Source: an uncultured Clostridia bacterium | Lineage (GTDB): Bacteria > Bacillota > Clostridia > UMGS1883 | Assembly: GCA_947624455.1 (NCBI GenBank) | Contig: CANQKL010000090.1 | Span: 1-6,614 of the forward strand | DNA length: 6,614 nucleotides | Direction of reading: 5' to 3' | Shown here: positions 1-6,240 of the stretch, piece by piece | Layout: every line of letters starts with the position of its first letter | How positions within the stretch are numbered: the first letter of the stretch is position 1 | The notes under the pieces: generated by a model | The model's database searches: none | Seen by the model: only the letters and a program-made list of their open reading frames with translations | What the model was told of the DNA's origin: nothing | Made by a program: the position numbers and the translations under genes

Positions 1-252
1 TTCACCCCGGAACAGGCCATGGAGAGGTTCGGCTTCCTGATAAACGCTTTCCGTTACGGAACGCCTCCTCACGGCGGCATGGCCTACGGCCTTGACCGCA
101 TGGTGATGCTCATGACCGGCAAGGAATCCATCCGCGACGTGATGGCCTTCCCCAAGGTGAAGGACAGCGGCGAGCTTATGGTTGAGTCTCCCGGCACAGT
201 GGATCAAAAGCAGCTGGACGAGCTGGGCATAGCCCTAAAGGGTGAAAAGTAA
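1..252 (+). CDS. aspS: Aspartyl-tRNA synthetase, C-terminal fragment (5' end outside window)
   Basis: Frame 1 is open from the first base to a TAA at 250-252 and gives the last 83 residues of a class II aminoacyl-tRNA synthetase. The enzyme charges tRNA-Asp with aspartate in the cytoplasm. The visible part holds class II motif 3, seen as HGGMAYGLDRMVML, whose Arg contacts ATP in this family. It is preceded by the AspRS-typical stretch RFGFLINAFRYGTPPHGG and followed by SIRDVMAFPK, the characteristic bacterial AspRS ending. The tail ends KQLDELGIALKGEK, in line with the usual C-terminus (QLEELGI-type), so the 3' end looks intact. An internal ATG at 19 is not the true start, because homology continues upstream of it to base 1. 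AsnRS and LysRS share the fold, but the HGG...GLDR and IRDV.AFPK context fits the bacterial AspRS type. No clear terminator follows, so readthrough into the next operon is possible. Confidence 0.95.
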   Translation, partial: FTPEQAMERFGFLINAFRYGTPPHGGMAYGLDRMVMLMTGKESIRDVMAFPKVKDSGELMVESPGTVDQKQLDELGIALKGEK

Positions 253-346
253 GAGCCGCGCATTTGAGGGGGCCTGGAGCATATTTGGCGCGCCGCCCTT
301 ATAAATGGCGTTTTCCGCGCTGTGTTCGCGCCTATGGCGGCTGAAT

Positions 347-351
347 GGAGG
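347..351 (+). promoter_or_regulatory. Ribosome binding site that decides the ATPase start
   Basis: GGAGG lies 6 nt before the ATG at 358. This supports ATG 358 over the in-frame GTG at 322, which has no comparable Shine-Dalgarno and would add 12 residues (MFAPMAAEWRNK) that do not resemble ABC ATPase N-termini. Confidence 0.75.
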
Positions 352-357
352 AATAAA

Positions 358-1317
358 ATGATTGAAGTTAAAAACCTGACAAAGCGCTTTGGCGGCAAGG
401 TGGCCGTGGACGGCCTGAGCTTCACCGTGGACAACGGGGAGATACTGGGCTTCCTCGGCCCTAACGGAGCCGGCAAAAGCACTACTATGAATATAATTAC
501 CGGCTGTCTCAGCGCCACTGACGGCTCCGTGAGCGTCAACGGCTACGATGTGCTGGACGAGCCAAACAAGGCCAAGCGCAGCGTGGGCTACCTGCCCGAG
601 CAGCCGCCCCTGTACCTGGACATGACGGTAGACGAGTACCTGGGCTTTGTGTACGAGCTGAAAAAGGTAAAGCTCGACAAAAAGACCCACCTTGACGGCA
701 TAAAAAATACTGTGGCCATTGCCGATGTGGGCAAGCGGCGAATAAAGAACCTGAGCAAGGGCTATCGCCAGAGAGTTGGCCTGGCCCAGGCTCTAATCGG
801 CAATCCGGCGGTGCTGGTGCTGGACGAGCCTACCGTCGGCCTTGACCCGGCTCAGATAATTGAAATTCGCACCGTTATAAAGGAGCTTTCCAAGCGTCAC
901 ACCATTATTCTCAGCAGCCACATCCTTCCGGAGGTCAGCGCCGTCTGCGATAGGGTGCTGATCATCAACAAGGGTAAGATCGTGGCCGAGGACACCCCCG
1001 AGAACCTGTCCCGGATGGTGGAGGGCGAAAACTCCGTCACCGCCGTCATAGACGGGGACAGCGAGACCGTTATTGCCGCCATACGTTCGGTTGAGGGCGT
1101 GACCGGCGCTGAACTGGTTAACGACCGCGCCGACGGGGGCGAGTACCTGATAAAGGCCGCGGGCGACGTGCGCCGCCAGGTGTCTGTGGCCGTTGCCGGA
1201 GCCGGAGGAACCATAATTGAAATGAAAACCAACGAACTCAGTCTCGAGGATATATTTATCAAGCTAACGGGGGAAACGGAGGAGGTGAAGGCCAATGAAG
1301 GCGATACTAAGGCGTGA
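358..1317 (+). CDS. ABC transporter ATP-binding protein (GldA-like / CcmA-type)
   Basis: This 319-residue ATPase should power the membrane permease encoded immediately downstream. All nucleotide-binding motifs are intact. Walker A is GPNGAGKST (residues 34-42) and the Q-loop Gln is at 82 (YLPEQPP). The ABC signature is LSKGYRQR (132-139) and Walker B is VLVLDEP (152-158). The D-loop is GLDP (161-164) and the switch His is at 188 (SSHILPE). After the roughly 215-residue nucleotide-binding domain comes a C-terminal domain of about 100 residues ending in LSLEDIFIKLTG, the usual tail of drug/antibiotic and Gld-type ABC-2 exporter ATPases. The start was chosen at the ATG with GGAGG 6 nt upstream. 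The 3' end overlaps the permease gene by 23 nt, which implies translational coupling. Family membership is secure. The 'GldA-like' label rests on the downstream GldF/GldG/DUF4340 partners, and the substrate is unknown. Confidence 0.93.
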   Translation: MIEVKNLTKRFGGKVAVDGLSFTVDNGEILGFLGPNGAGKSTTMNIITGCLSATDGSVSVNGYDVLDEPNKAKRSVGYLPEQPPLYLDMTVDEYLGFVYELKKVKLDKKTHLDGIKNTVAIADVGKRRIKNLSKGYRQRVGLAQALIGNPAVLVLDEPTVGLDPAQIIEIRTVIKELSKRHTIILSSHILPEVSAVCDRVLIINKGKIVAEDTPENLSRMVEGENSVTAVIDGDSETVIAAIRSVEGVTGAELVNDRADGGEYLIKAAGDVRRQVSVAVAGAGGTIIEMKTNELSLEDIFIKLTGETEEVKANEGDTKA

Positions 1318-1996
1318 GCTGACGGCCTATTTCACCTCGCCCATCGGCTATGTGTTCATTGGAGTTTTCGCCTTTATTTCGGGCTTTTACTTTAACGAAT
1401 ACGTGCTTGTCAGCGGCAGCGGCGACATTTCAATACCCATGTACAGCAGCCTGCTGATACTGGTGCTGCTGGTTCCGGTGCTGACCATGCGCCTCATTGC
1501 CGAGGAGAGGGCCAGCCGGACGGAACAGCTACTGCTGTCGTCGCCGGTCAGCGTCTGGAGCATAGCCCTTGGCAAGCTCCTGGCCGCCATGTGCGTCTAT
1601 GGGGGCGCCATGGTCACCACCTTCCCTTACGTGGTAATAATCGCCATTCACGGCAGCCCTGTCTGGGGCAAGATACTGGCCTCGTACCTGGGCTTTTTGC
1701 TGCTGGGACTGTGCTTTGTTTCCATAGGACTGTTTTTCTCTTCTGTGACCGAGAACCAGATCATTGCCCTTGTCATAACCATAGGCGTGCTTTTGGCCTC
1801 GTTCCTGGCGGGGATACTCCCCTCCACGGGAGTCGATCTCTTAAATCAGGTCATCAGCCTCGTGGCGGTGACGGGGAGGTTCGCGGACTTCCGCAACGGC
1901 ATCCTGATGGCCGAGGACGTGATCTATTACCTGAGTATTTCGGCTTTGTTCGTGTTCCTGACGGTGCGCGGCATAGAAAAGCGCCGTTGGAGCTAA
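1295..1996 (+). CDS. ABC-2 family permease subunit (GldF-like)
   Basis: The 233-residue protein is an integral membrane subunit that should pair, probably as a dimer, with the upstream ATPase. About six hydrophobic segments are visible, near residues 17-38, 49-69, 94-118, 127-148, 154-175 and 207-225, with both termini probably cytoplasmic. The short N-terminal amphipathic stretch (MKAILRRELTAYFTSPIGY) is typical of ABC-2 permeases that begin with a coupling helix followed by a conserved TSP. The segment PVLTMRLIAEERASRTEQLL (61-80), followed by LSSPVS, is the hallmark of the GldF/ABC-2 subfamily. The start ATG lies within the 3' end of the ATPase gene, with a GGAGG at 1281-1285 spaced 9 nt away. 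Its stop codon is followed by the GldG-like start after 16 nt. Length matches the short single-domain members of the family. Function as a transporter subunit is inferred; the substrate is not evident. Confidence 0.88.
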   Translation: MKAILRRELTAYFTSPIGYVFIGVFAFISGFYFNEYVLVSGSGDISIPMYSSLLILVLLVPVLTMRLIAEERASRTEQLLLSSPVSVWSIALGKLLAAMCVYGGAMVTTFPYVVIIAIHGSPVWGKILASYLGFLLLGLCFVSIGLFFSSVTENQIIALVITIGVLLASFLAGILPSTGVDLLNQVISLVAVTGRFADFRNGILMAEDVIYYLSISALFVFLTVRGIEKRRWS

Positions 1997-2004
1997 AGGA
2001 GGGG
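1996..2004 (+). promoter_or_regulatory. Strong Shine-Dalgarno overlapping the permease stop codon
   Basis: AAGGAGGGG begins on the last base of the permease TAA (1994-1996) and lies about 9-10 nt from the ATG at 2013. A terminating ribosome would sit over the site, consistent with coupled translation of permease and GldG-like protein. It fixes the downstream start at 2013. Confidence 0.7.
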
Positions 2005-2012
2005 CGTGCGAT

Positions 2013-3500
2013 ATGAAAAAACTCAACAAACGCCGCCTCAAGTACGGCGCTAACAATACGGTGCTTATAGTCGGGGCAATAGTGATCTTCGTTTTGGTCA
2101 ACCTTCTGGCGGCCGCCCTGTCGGAAAAATTCCCGGCCACTCGCATCGACCTTACGGAAAACGGCCTTTACGAGATAGGAAAGGCCACTAAAGACGTACT
2201 TTCCGAGCTGGACGAGGGGGATAACGACGTAACCGTTTACTATATGCGCGACAGCGGCGAAAAGGACAGCTACGTCAACGAGGTGATACTTAAATACGTG
2301 GCGGCGTCCAAAAAGCTGAAGTACGAGGACGTATTCTATATCAAGGATCCCGGCTTCGTCAATAGGTTCACGGACATCGAGAACGTCAGCGAACACAGCC
2401 TTATCATTGAGAACGCCTCCAACGGCAGGCATCGGATGATAAGCTATATAGATATGTTTGAAATTTCCAGCGACGCCTCCACCGGTCAGCGTTATCCCAG
2501 CGCCGCCGTGCTGGAGAGCAGGCTTACCAACGCCTTGGCCTACGTTATCAGCCAGGAGGAAACGGTGGTCTGCTTCACCACCGATCACGGCGAACCCAGC
2601 CCCTCCGAAATGGTCAACGTACTGGCTGGAGAGAATATCACCGCCGCCCAGTTCAGCCTGAAAATGGCCGACGTTCCCGACCAGTGCCAGATGCTTTATA
2701 TTATTTCGCCGGTGGACGACTTCCTCCCCGAGGAGATCGACCGGCTGGACGACTACCTTGATCGGGGCGGCAGCGTGCAGATAGCCGTGGAGCCGTATTT
2801 TGAGCTGCCCCGGCTTGAAGCGTACCTTGCCGAGTGGGGCGTCTCTCTTGGCGACAACGTGGTGGCCGAGGGCAATCCCAACTACAGCACCCAAAATCCC
2901 AACAACGGCCTTGACGTAATCTTCCCCCAGGTGGTGGAGAGCGGACTTACCAAGGACGTTGTGAGCAAGAACGTTCCCGTGTTCGCCACTCTTTGCCGCA
3001 GCGTTTCATTTAAGCAGGACAATCTGGGAGCCATAACCGAAAAAACCGTGTTCTACACTACCAAGCAGGGCATGGCCTACGAGCTGCTCTATGACGAGAA
3101 CGGCGAGACTAACGGTATGGGCGAGGGAGTTCAGGGAGTTTACGACCTGGCGGTTTATCTGGAAAAGACCGTCGGCGAGGACTATGACAAGACCGCCCGT
3201 CTGCTTGTGGCTGGCAGCTCCTCCTTCTGGGGCGTGACTCAGTACGCCGAGGTGGCGGATATGACCGGCTTCCTCAGAGAGAGCAGCATAGGCAACAACA
3301 GCTTCTTTGTGGGCAGCTCCTATGAAATGATAGGTCTCAACAGCACTAAGCTCACCATCGAGGGCAAGAGCCTTAGCTCCACCCGGCTGATCATGACCGA
3401 GTCGCAGCAGAAAATGTACAGAATGATCTTCTGCTTTGCCCTGCCTGTGGCGATCATACTGGCGGGAATAATAATCTGGCTCCGCAGGCGTCACCTGTAA
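2013..3500 (+). CDS. GldG-family ABC transporter auxiliary membrane protein
   Basis: The 495-residue protein is anchored at both ends. A positively charged N-terminus (KKLNKRRLKYG) precedes one membrane helix at about residues 16-36, and a second helix lies at about 471-490 followed by the cytoplasmic tail RRRHL. The roughly 430 residues between should face outside the membrane. Just after the first helix comes RIDLTENGLYEIGKATKDVL (44-63), the R-x-DLTE-x-x-LYxI signature of the GldG / ABC-auxiliary family (Pfam ABC_transp_aux type). A second family landmark is CFTTDHGEPS (187-196), matching the usual GHGE-type strand end. The domain is thought to have a sugar-binding or intraflagellar-transport-like fold, but no catalytic role is established. 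In gliding Bacteroidetes GldG works with GldA and GldF. Here the gene sits directly behind those counterparts, so it is probably a partner of the transporter, perhaps contacting its substrate outside the cell. Family assignment is good; the function is unknown. Confidence 0.85.
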   Translation: MKKLNKRRLKYGANNTVLIVGAIVIFVLVNLLAAALSEKFPATRIDLTENGLYEIGKATKDVLSELDEGDNDVTVYYMRDSGEKDSYVNEVILKYVAASKKLKYEDVFYIKDPGFVNRFTDIENVSEHSLIIENASNGRHRMISYIDMFEISSDASTGQRYPSAAVLESRLTNALAYVISQEETVVCFTTDHGEPSPSEMVNVLAGENITAAQFSLKMADVPDQCQMLYIISPVDDFLPEEIDRLDDYLDRGGSVQIAVEPYFELPRLEAYLAEWGVSLGDNVVAEGNPNYSTQNPNNGLDVIFPQVVESGLTKDVVSKNVPVFATLCRSVSFKQDNLGAITEKTVFYTTKQGMAYELLYDENGETNGMGEGVQGVYDLAVYLEKTVGEDYDKTARLLVAGSSSFWGVTQYAEVADMTGFLRESSIGNNSFFVGSSYEMIGLNSTKLTIEGKSLSSTRLIMTESQQKMYRMIFCFALPVAIILAGIIIWLRRRHL

Positions 3501-3541
3501 ATAGCCCGGAGTTCGGAGCTTGAAGAAAATGGAGGTAAGCC

Positions 3542-4918
3542 ATGAGCAGGAACGTTAAATTCGCGATCAATACCGTAATCGTGCTGCTTGTTATCGGCCT
3601 TCTTATCGGGGGGATATATTTCCTGACCAAGGGCGGGGAGGGCGACTCCCTGGGCGAAATGTACACCGACGATGAGGTTGTAAAGATTTTTTCCTACTCC
3701 GGCGACGAGCTTATCGGCGCGGACGTGACCAACAAATACGGCAGCTACAGCCTCCGCAGGGGCGAGAGCGGCTGGACGATGGAGGGCTTTTACGGCGTGA
3801 CCCTCAAGGCCACGGCTATTGACACCCTTGTAAACGCCTTCCAGAACGTCACCAGCGAGGGCCGGGCCGCGGAAGCCCCTGACGATCTGGGGGATTTCGG
3901 CCTGGACGCGCCTAACGCCGTCCTGACCACCACCGGCGGCGGCCGCACCTTTTATATCGGCGGCGAGACTCCCGACGGCAAAGGCAGCTACTTCAATACC
4001 GACGCCTCCAGCGACGTTTACGTTATGAAGAGCTATATGGTGGACGTGATAAACCTTGTGGCGAAGGATTACGCCGATATTGCCCAGGGCCTTGCGGTCG
4101 AGAATATCACCGGCGTCGCCATTGACGGCCCGTCCGGCAGGCTGGCCGTGGAAATGGATCCCGCCGGACCCAAGGATCAGTACTCGCTGCTGAGCTATTG
4201 GAACATCACCTCTCCCGTTAAGCGCAGCGCCTCCAACAACGATGTGACCGACAGACTCCTGACCCCCATAACCGAGATCGAGGGCGGAGTTTCGGGCATA
4301 CTGCCCATTACCGATGAAAATATGGCTTCCACCGGCCTGTCCGCCCCGGAATACGTCATCGAGGTGAACACCAAGAGCGGCCTTGTGAAATACGACGTCT
4401 CCGCCTCCGACGGAACCTATCGCTGGATAAGGCGCAGCGACGTAGATTATCTCATGCGCACCGGAGCCGATGGCTGGAGCGTGCTGAGCGCCGCCCCCGG
4501 CGATCTGGAGGAAAAGCTGCTGGCCATGATCGACATAAGCCTGATCAGCGAGATACGCATCGAGCATAAGGGCGAGACGATGAACTTCGACGTTGTGGAC
4601 GGCGGCGGCGACAACGCGGCTTTCTTCAAGGATGGAGTCGAGCTGGACGGCGACGCTTTCCGGGACTTTTACAGCGGCATTGTGGCGATAAGCGTCAGCG
4701 GCAGCCTTGACGGGCCGCCGGCCTACTCCGCGCCGGTGGAGAGCGTGGGTTCCATCGAATACGTACTCGCCAGCGGCGAAAGCCTAAAGCTGGAGTTTTG
4801 GCCCGGAGACGAGCGGAATTACGCCGCCGATTTCAACGGTGAGTATTACTCCGTGGCCCGCAAGACCGTGGACAAAATCTTTGAAAATATGGACGAAACC
4901 TTAGCGGGAGGAAAGTGA
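3542..4918 (+). CDS. DUF4340 domain-containing membrane-anchored protein
   Basis: The 458-residue protein has one N-terminal membrane helix (about residues 7-27, after MSRNVKF) that lacks a lipobox cysteine or obvious signal-peptidase site, so it is probably an uncleaved anchor with a large external domain. The rest is acidic, beta-rich and repetitive in character. A unit such as SGDELIGADVTNKYGSYSLR followed by GW, and later RIEHKGETMNFDVVDGG followed by a hydrophobic stretch, fits the duplicated DUF4340 architecture, in which strands reading 'x-L-x-R-x-x-x-x-W' recur. DUF4340 genes commonly follow GldG-type genes, and this position directly after one supports the call. Start: ATG with GGAGG 6 nt upstream (3531-3535). 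It is separated from the GldG-like gene by 41 nt, the largest gap inside the cassette, and its TGA overlaps or abuts the next gene. No enzymatic motif is seen. The most likely role is an accessory extracytoplasmic subunit of the transporter. Confidence 0.78.
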   Translation: MSRNVKFAINTVIVLLVIGLLIGGIYFLTKGGEGDSLGEMYTDDEVVKIFSYSGDELIGADVTNKYGSYSLRRGESGWTMEGFYGVTLKATAIDTLVNAFQNVTSEGRAAEAPDDLGDFGLDAPNAVLTTTGGGRTFYIGGETPDGKGSYFNTDASSDVYVMKSYMVDVINLVAKDYADIAQGLAVENITGVAIDGPSGRLAVEMDPAGPKDQYSLLSYWNITSPVKRSASNNDVTDRLLTPITEIEGGVSGILPITDENMASTGLSAPEYVIEVNTKSGLVKYDVSASDGTYRWIRRSDVDYLMRTGADGWSVLSAAPGDLEEKLLAMIDISLISEIRIEHKGETMNFDVVDGGGDNAAFFKDGVELDGDAFRDFYSGIVAISVSGSLDGPPAYSAPVESVGSIEYVLASGESLKLEFWPGDERNYAADFNGEYYSVARKTVDKIFENMDETLAGGK

Positions 4919-4920
4919 GG
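4917..4920 (+). promoter_or_regulatory. Ribosome binding sites deciding the DUF512 gene start
   Basis: Two starts compete. GTG 4915 overlaps the DUF4340 TGA as GTGA, but the strong GGGAGG (4906-4911) is only 3 nt away from it. ATG 4927 has a GAGG (4917-4920) at a good 6-nt spacing, with the stronger GGGAGG 15 nt away. The spacing and the family-like N-terminus (MAARIKTVYENS) favour ATG 4927. Confidence 0.45.
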
Positions 4921-4926
4921 ACAGCT

Positions 4927-6240
4927 ATGGCCGCGAGGATAAAAACCGTTTACGAAAATTCCATAGCCGCCGAGCTGGGACTTGAGCCGGGGGACGTGCT
5001 GCTGGCGGTCAACGGCGAGGAGGTTCACGACGTGCTGGACTATCGCTACCTCATGAACGACGAGGCCATCGTACTCAAGATTCAGACGGTTCAGGGCGAG
5101 GTGGTGGAGCTGGACTTTGAAAAGGACGCCTACGACGACCTTGGGGTGGAATTTGACAGCGGCCTTATGGACAAGGCCCAGCGCTGCGCTAACGCGTGCG
5201 TGTTCTGCTTTATCGACCAGCTCCCGCCCGGTATGCGCGACAGCCTTTACTTCAAGGACGATGACACGAGGATGAGCTTTTTTCAGGGGAATTACGTGAC
5301 CCTGACCAACCTTGAGGACGCGGACATCGACCGGCTCATAAGGCTGCGGGTCAGCCCGATAAATATTTCCGTCCACACTATGAACCCGGCGCTTCGGGTG
5401 AAAATGCTGAAAAACCCAAAGGCCCGCCGGCTGCCGGAGATAATGAGGCGTTTTGCCGAGAACGGCATAATGATGAACTGCCAGATAGTCCTTTGTCCCC
5501 AGTACAACGACGGCGGCGAGTTGGAGTTCACCCTTGCCGGTCTTTATGATTTGCGGGACAATATAATCAGCGTGTCGGTGGTGCCGGTGGGGCTTACCGC
5601 CCACCGCAGGGGCCTTGCGCCTATGACCCCGGTCAGCGTGGAAAAAGCGGACGAAACTATAAAAATCGTGGAAAAATGGCAGCGAAAGTCCCGGCGCGAG
5701 ATCGGCCGCGGCTTTGTTTACGCCGCCGACGAACTGTATATAAAGGCCGGACTGGAGATACCGGACGGCGAAAGCTACGACGGCTATCCCCAGATAGAAA
5801 ACGGAGTGGGCTTGATAGCCTCTCTTAAGGAGGAGTTTGCCGCCGCTCTGAGGCTTGGGCCGGAAGCTCTCCCCCGCCGGCGGGTGACGGTGATAACTGG
5901 AGTCGCCGCCGGGCCGCTCATGAGGGCCTTTGCCGCCATGGTGACGGATAAATACCCAAATGTGACCGTGGACGTGGCGGTAATAACCAACCGCTTTTTC
6001 GGCGAGAGCATAACCGTGGCCGGGCTTTTATGCGGCTGCGACATAATGGAGCAGTTACGGGGCAGGGATCTTGGGGACTTGGCTGTGATCTCCCGAGATA
6101 TGCTTCGGGACGGGACGGACGTGCTGCTGGACGACGTGACCGTTCCCCAGCTTGAGGAGGCCCTGAACGTAAAGATCGAACCCGCCGACAACGACGGCTT
6201 CGATCTGCTTGAGAAGCTTTTGGGAGTTGAATTGGGATGA
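4927..6240 (+). CDS. PDZ-like + radical SAM + DUF512 protein (COG1625-type Fe-S oxidoreductase)
   Basis: With the ATG at 4927 the protein has 437 residues; an alternative GTG at 4915 would give 441. Residues 1-65 form a PDZ-like domain (SIAAELGLEPGDVLLAVNGE at 12-31). Next comes a radical SAM motif, CANACVFC, with Cys 87, 91 and 94 in the canonical CxxxCxxC spacing for a 4Fe-4S cluster that binds S-adenosylmethionine. Further family landmarks are ISVHTMNP, VVPVGLTAHRRGL (218-230), FVYAADELYIKAGLEIP (263-279) and QIENGVG (289-295), the last three being typical of the DUF512 region. All key cysteines are present and the length is normal for the family, so the gene looks intact. The reaction catalysed by this family has not been established to my knowledge. 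In many Clostridia the gene lies next to der (EngA GTPase); here it is preceded by the transporter cassette and followed by an MBL-fold gene overlapping by 4 nt (ATGA). The protein should be cytoplasmic, with no signal peptide. Confidence 0.88.
   Translation: MAARIKTVYENSIAAELGLEPGDVLLAVNGEEVHDVLDYRYLMNDEAIVLKIQTVQGEVVELDFEKDAYDDLGVEFDSGLMDKAQRCANACVFCFIDQLPPGMRDSLYFKDDDTRMSFFQGNYVTLTNLEDADIDRLIRLRVSPINISVHTMNPALRVKMLKNPKARRLPEIMRRFAENGIMMNCQIVLCPQYNDGGELEFTLAGLYDLRDNIISVSVVPVGLTAHRRGLAPMTPVSVEKADETIKIVEKWQRKSRREIGRGFVYAADELYIKAGLEIPDGESYDGYPQIENGVGLIASLKEEFAAALRLGPEALPRRRVTVITGVAAGPLMRAFAAMVTDKYPNVTVDVAVITNRFFGESITVAGLLCGCDIMEQLRGRDLGDLAVISRDMLRDGTDVLLDDVTVPQLEEALNVKIEPADNDGFDLLEKLLGVELG

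Noticed and set aside
253..357. Possible promoter or terminator in the gap between aspS and the ATPase gene (TATAAA at 300-305; GGCGCGCC palindrome at 287-294)
   Set aside because: No -35-like hexamer sits about 17 nt before the TATAAA (that position reads GAGCAT). The 8-bp palindrome has no T-tract and no extended stem. Neither element can be supported.
322..357. Upstream GTG start extending the ATPase by 12 residues
   Set aside because: It has no Shine-Dalgarno at proper spacing, whereas ATG 358 has GGAGG 6 nt upstream and starts at the usual ABC ATPase N-terminus (MIEVKNLTKRF).
1591..2016. Forward open frame of 141 codons in another frame inside the permease gene
   Set aside because: The translation is Arg/Gly/His/Pro-rich without hydrophobic segments or motifs, and it overlaps a membrane protein with strong family features.
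1854..2894. Long reverse-strand open frame (346 codons) opposite the permease/GldG-like genes
   Set aside because: It lies fully antisense to two genes with clear family motifs. It spans a gene junction, has no family signature and arises from GC-biased third positions on the + strand.
3503..3520. Small imperfect hairpin between the GldG-like and DUF4340 genes (AGCCCG ... CGG-A-GCT, loop GAGTT)
   Set aside because: It has six base pairs with a bulge, and no T-tract follows. It is too weak to call a terminator, and it lies just before a good ribosome binding site in what looks like one operon.
3491..4567. Long reverse-strand open frame (358 codons) opposite the DUF4340 gene
   Set aside because: It is antisense to a well-supported gene. 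The translation is Gly/Ala/Val/His-rich with no recognisable domain, as expected for a codon-bias shadow. The antisense frames at 4846-5604 and 5784-6461 are the same kind of artefact.
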